Source of the DNA: Lachnospiraceae bacterium
GTDB lineage: Bacteria > Bacillota > Clostridia > Lachnospirales > Lachnospiraceae
Direction of reading: 5' to 3'
DNA: 34,184 bases
Assembly (NCBI GenBank): GCA_022796475.1
Contig: JAAWIS010000036.1
Span: 1 to 34,184, forward strand
Part shown: positions 34,144 through 34,184 of the stretch, in pieces
Layout: the number at the start of each line of letters is the position of its first letter
Numbering within the stretch: position 1 is the stretch's first letter
The notes under the pieces: model-generated
Told to the model about the DNA's origin: nothing
What the model saw: only the letters and a program-made list of their open reading frames with translations
Databases searched by the model: none
Program-made: the position numbers and the translations under genes

Positions 34144-34184
34144 ATTATAAACAATTTTGCTTCCTATCACAAGAATTCTTGTGA
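34144..34184 (-). promoter_or_regulatory. Promoter overlapping an 18-bp perfect palindrome
   Basis: On the minus strand TTGTGA (34167-34172), 17-base spacer, TATAAT (34144-34149). The -35 box is part of the perfect palindrome TCACAAGAATTCTTGTGA (34167-34184), which reaches the window edge. Binding by a dimer would repress leftward transcription and could also affect a rightward gene beyond the edge. Confidence 0.6.

Overview
The window reads as chromosomal DNA of a low-to-moderate GC Firmicute, most likely a gut-type Lachnospiraceae (Clostridium cluster XIVa). The reasons are the order rimP-nusA-ylxR-ylxQ-infB-rbfA-nrnA-truB-ribF, a class B sortase beside a sporulation-type D,D-carboxypeptidase, strong GGAGG ribosome sites and TTGnnn/TATAAT promoters. 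The genus is not resolvable by reading alone.

Layout. 1-60: first codons of a leftward gene, probably a biotin-dependent carboxyl transferase. 246-2499: leftward sortase B and D-Ala-D-Ala carboxypeptidase. 2591-3605: a lone serine resolvase gene whose 3' end has been interrupted by a 145-bp MITE-like element; a second, 114-bp copy lies upstream of the gene. 3710-5188: DUF1846 gene, then a bidirectional terminator, a nitroreductase-fold gene and ftsH. ftsH and pyrG diverge around 7.8-8.2 kb. A small 88-residue hypothetical gene follows pyrG. 10402-19441 (leftward): the translation/transcription operon rimP-nusA-ylxR-ylxQ-infB-rbfA-nrnA-truB-ribF, with an IF2 that carries a very long Gly/Arg/Asn/Asp/Gln-rich repeat domain.

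19662-31312 (leftward) is the accessory metabolic region: acyl-CoA dehydrogenase, type III CoA-transferase, second acyl-CoA dehydrogenase, EtfB, EtfA, acyl-CoA ligase, a degenerate desulfoferrodoxin-like protein, a YkvI-type permease, a GntP-type permease and a LysR regulator. Ligase plus CoA-transferase plus ACD plus ETF, with no crotonase, 3-hydroxyacyl-CoA dehydrogenase or thiolase, resembles enoyl-CoA reductase systems (cai/fix of carnitine reduction, car of caffeate respiration). I infer that an imported unsaturated or carnitine-like acid is activated to a CoA thioester and reduced, or the reverse. A hotdog thioesterase gene diverges from it at 31803. A near-perfect LysR-type palindrome with the T-N11-A pattern sits between the two divergent promoters.

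The right end holds a remnant of an EamA transporter gene, an AIM24/TIGR00266-family gene, an Rrf2/IscR-type regulator, and a leftward promoter overlapping a perfect 18-bp palindrome that precedes a possible 35-residue ORF.

Non-coding structure is unusually rich: two MITE copies with 8-bp target duplications, a hairpin-dense terminator-ended segment inside the metabolic operon, the same stem-loop in the leaders of pyrG and the AIM24-family gene, and an SD-masking hairpin before the 88-residue gene. No tRNA, rRNA or CRISPR array was seen.
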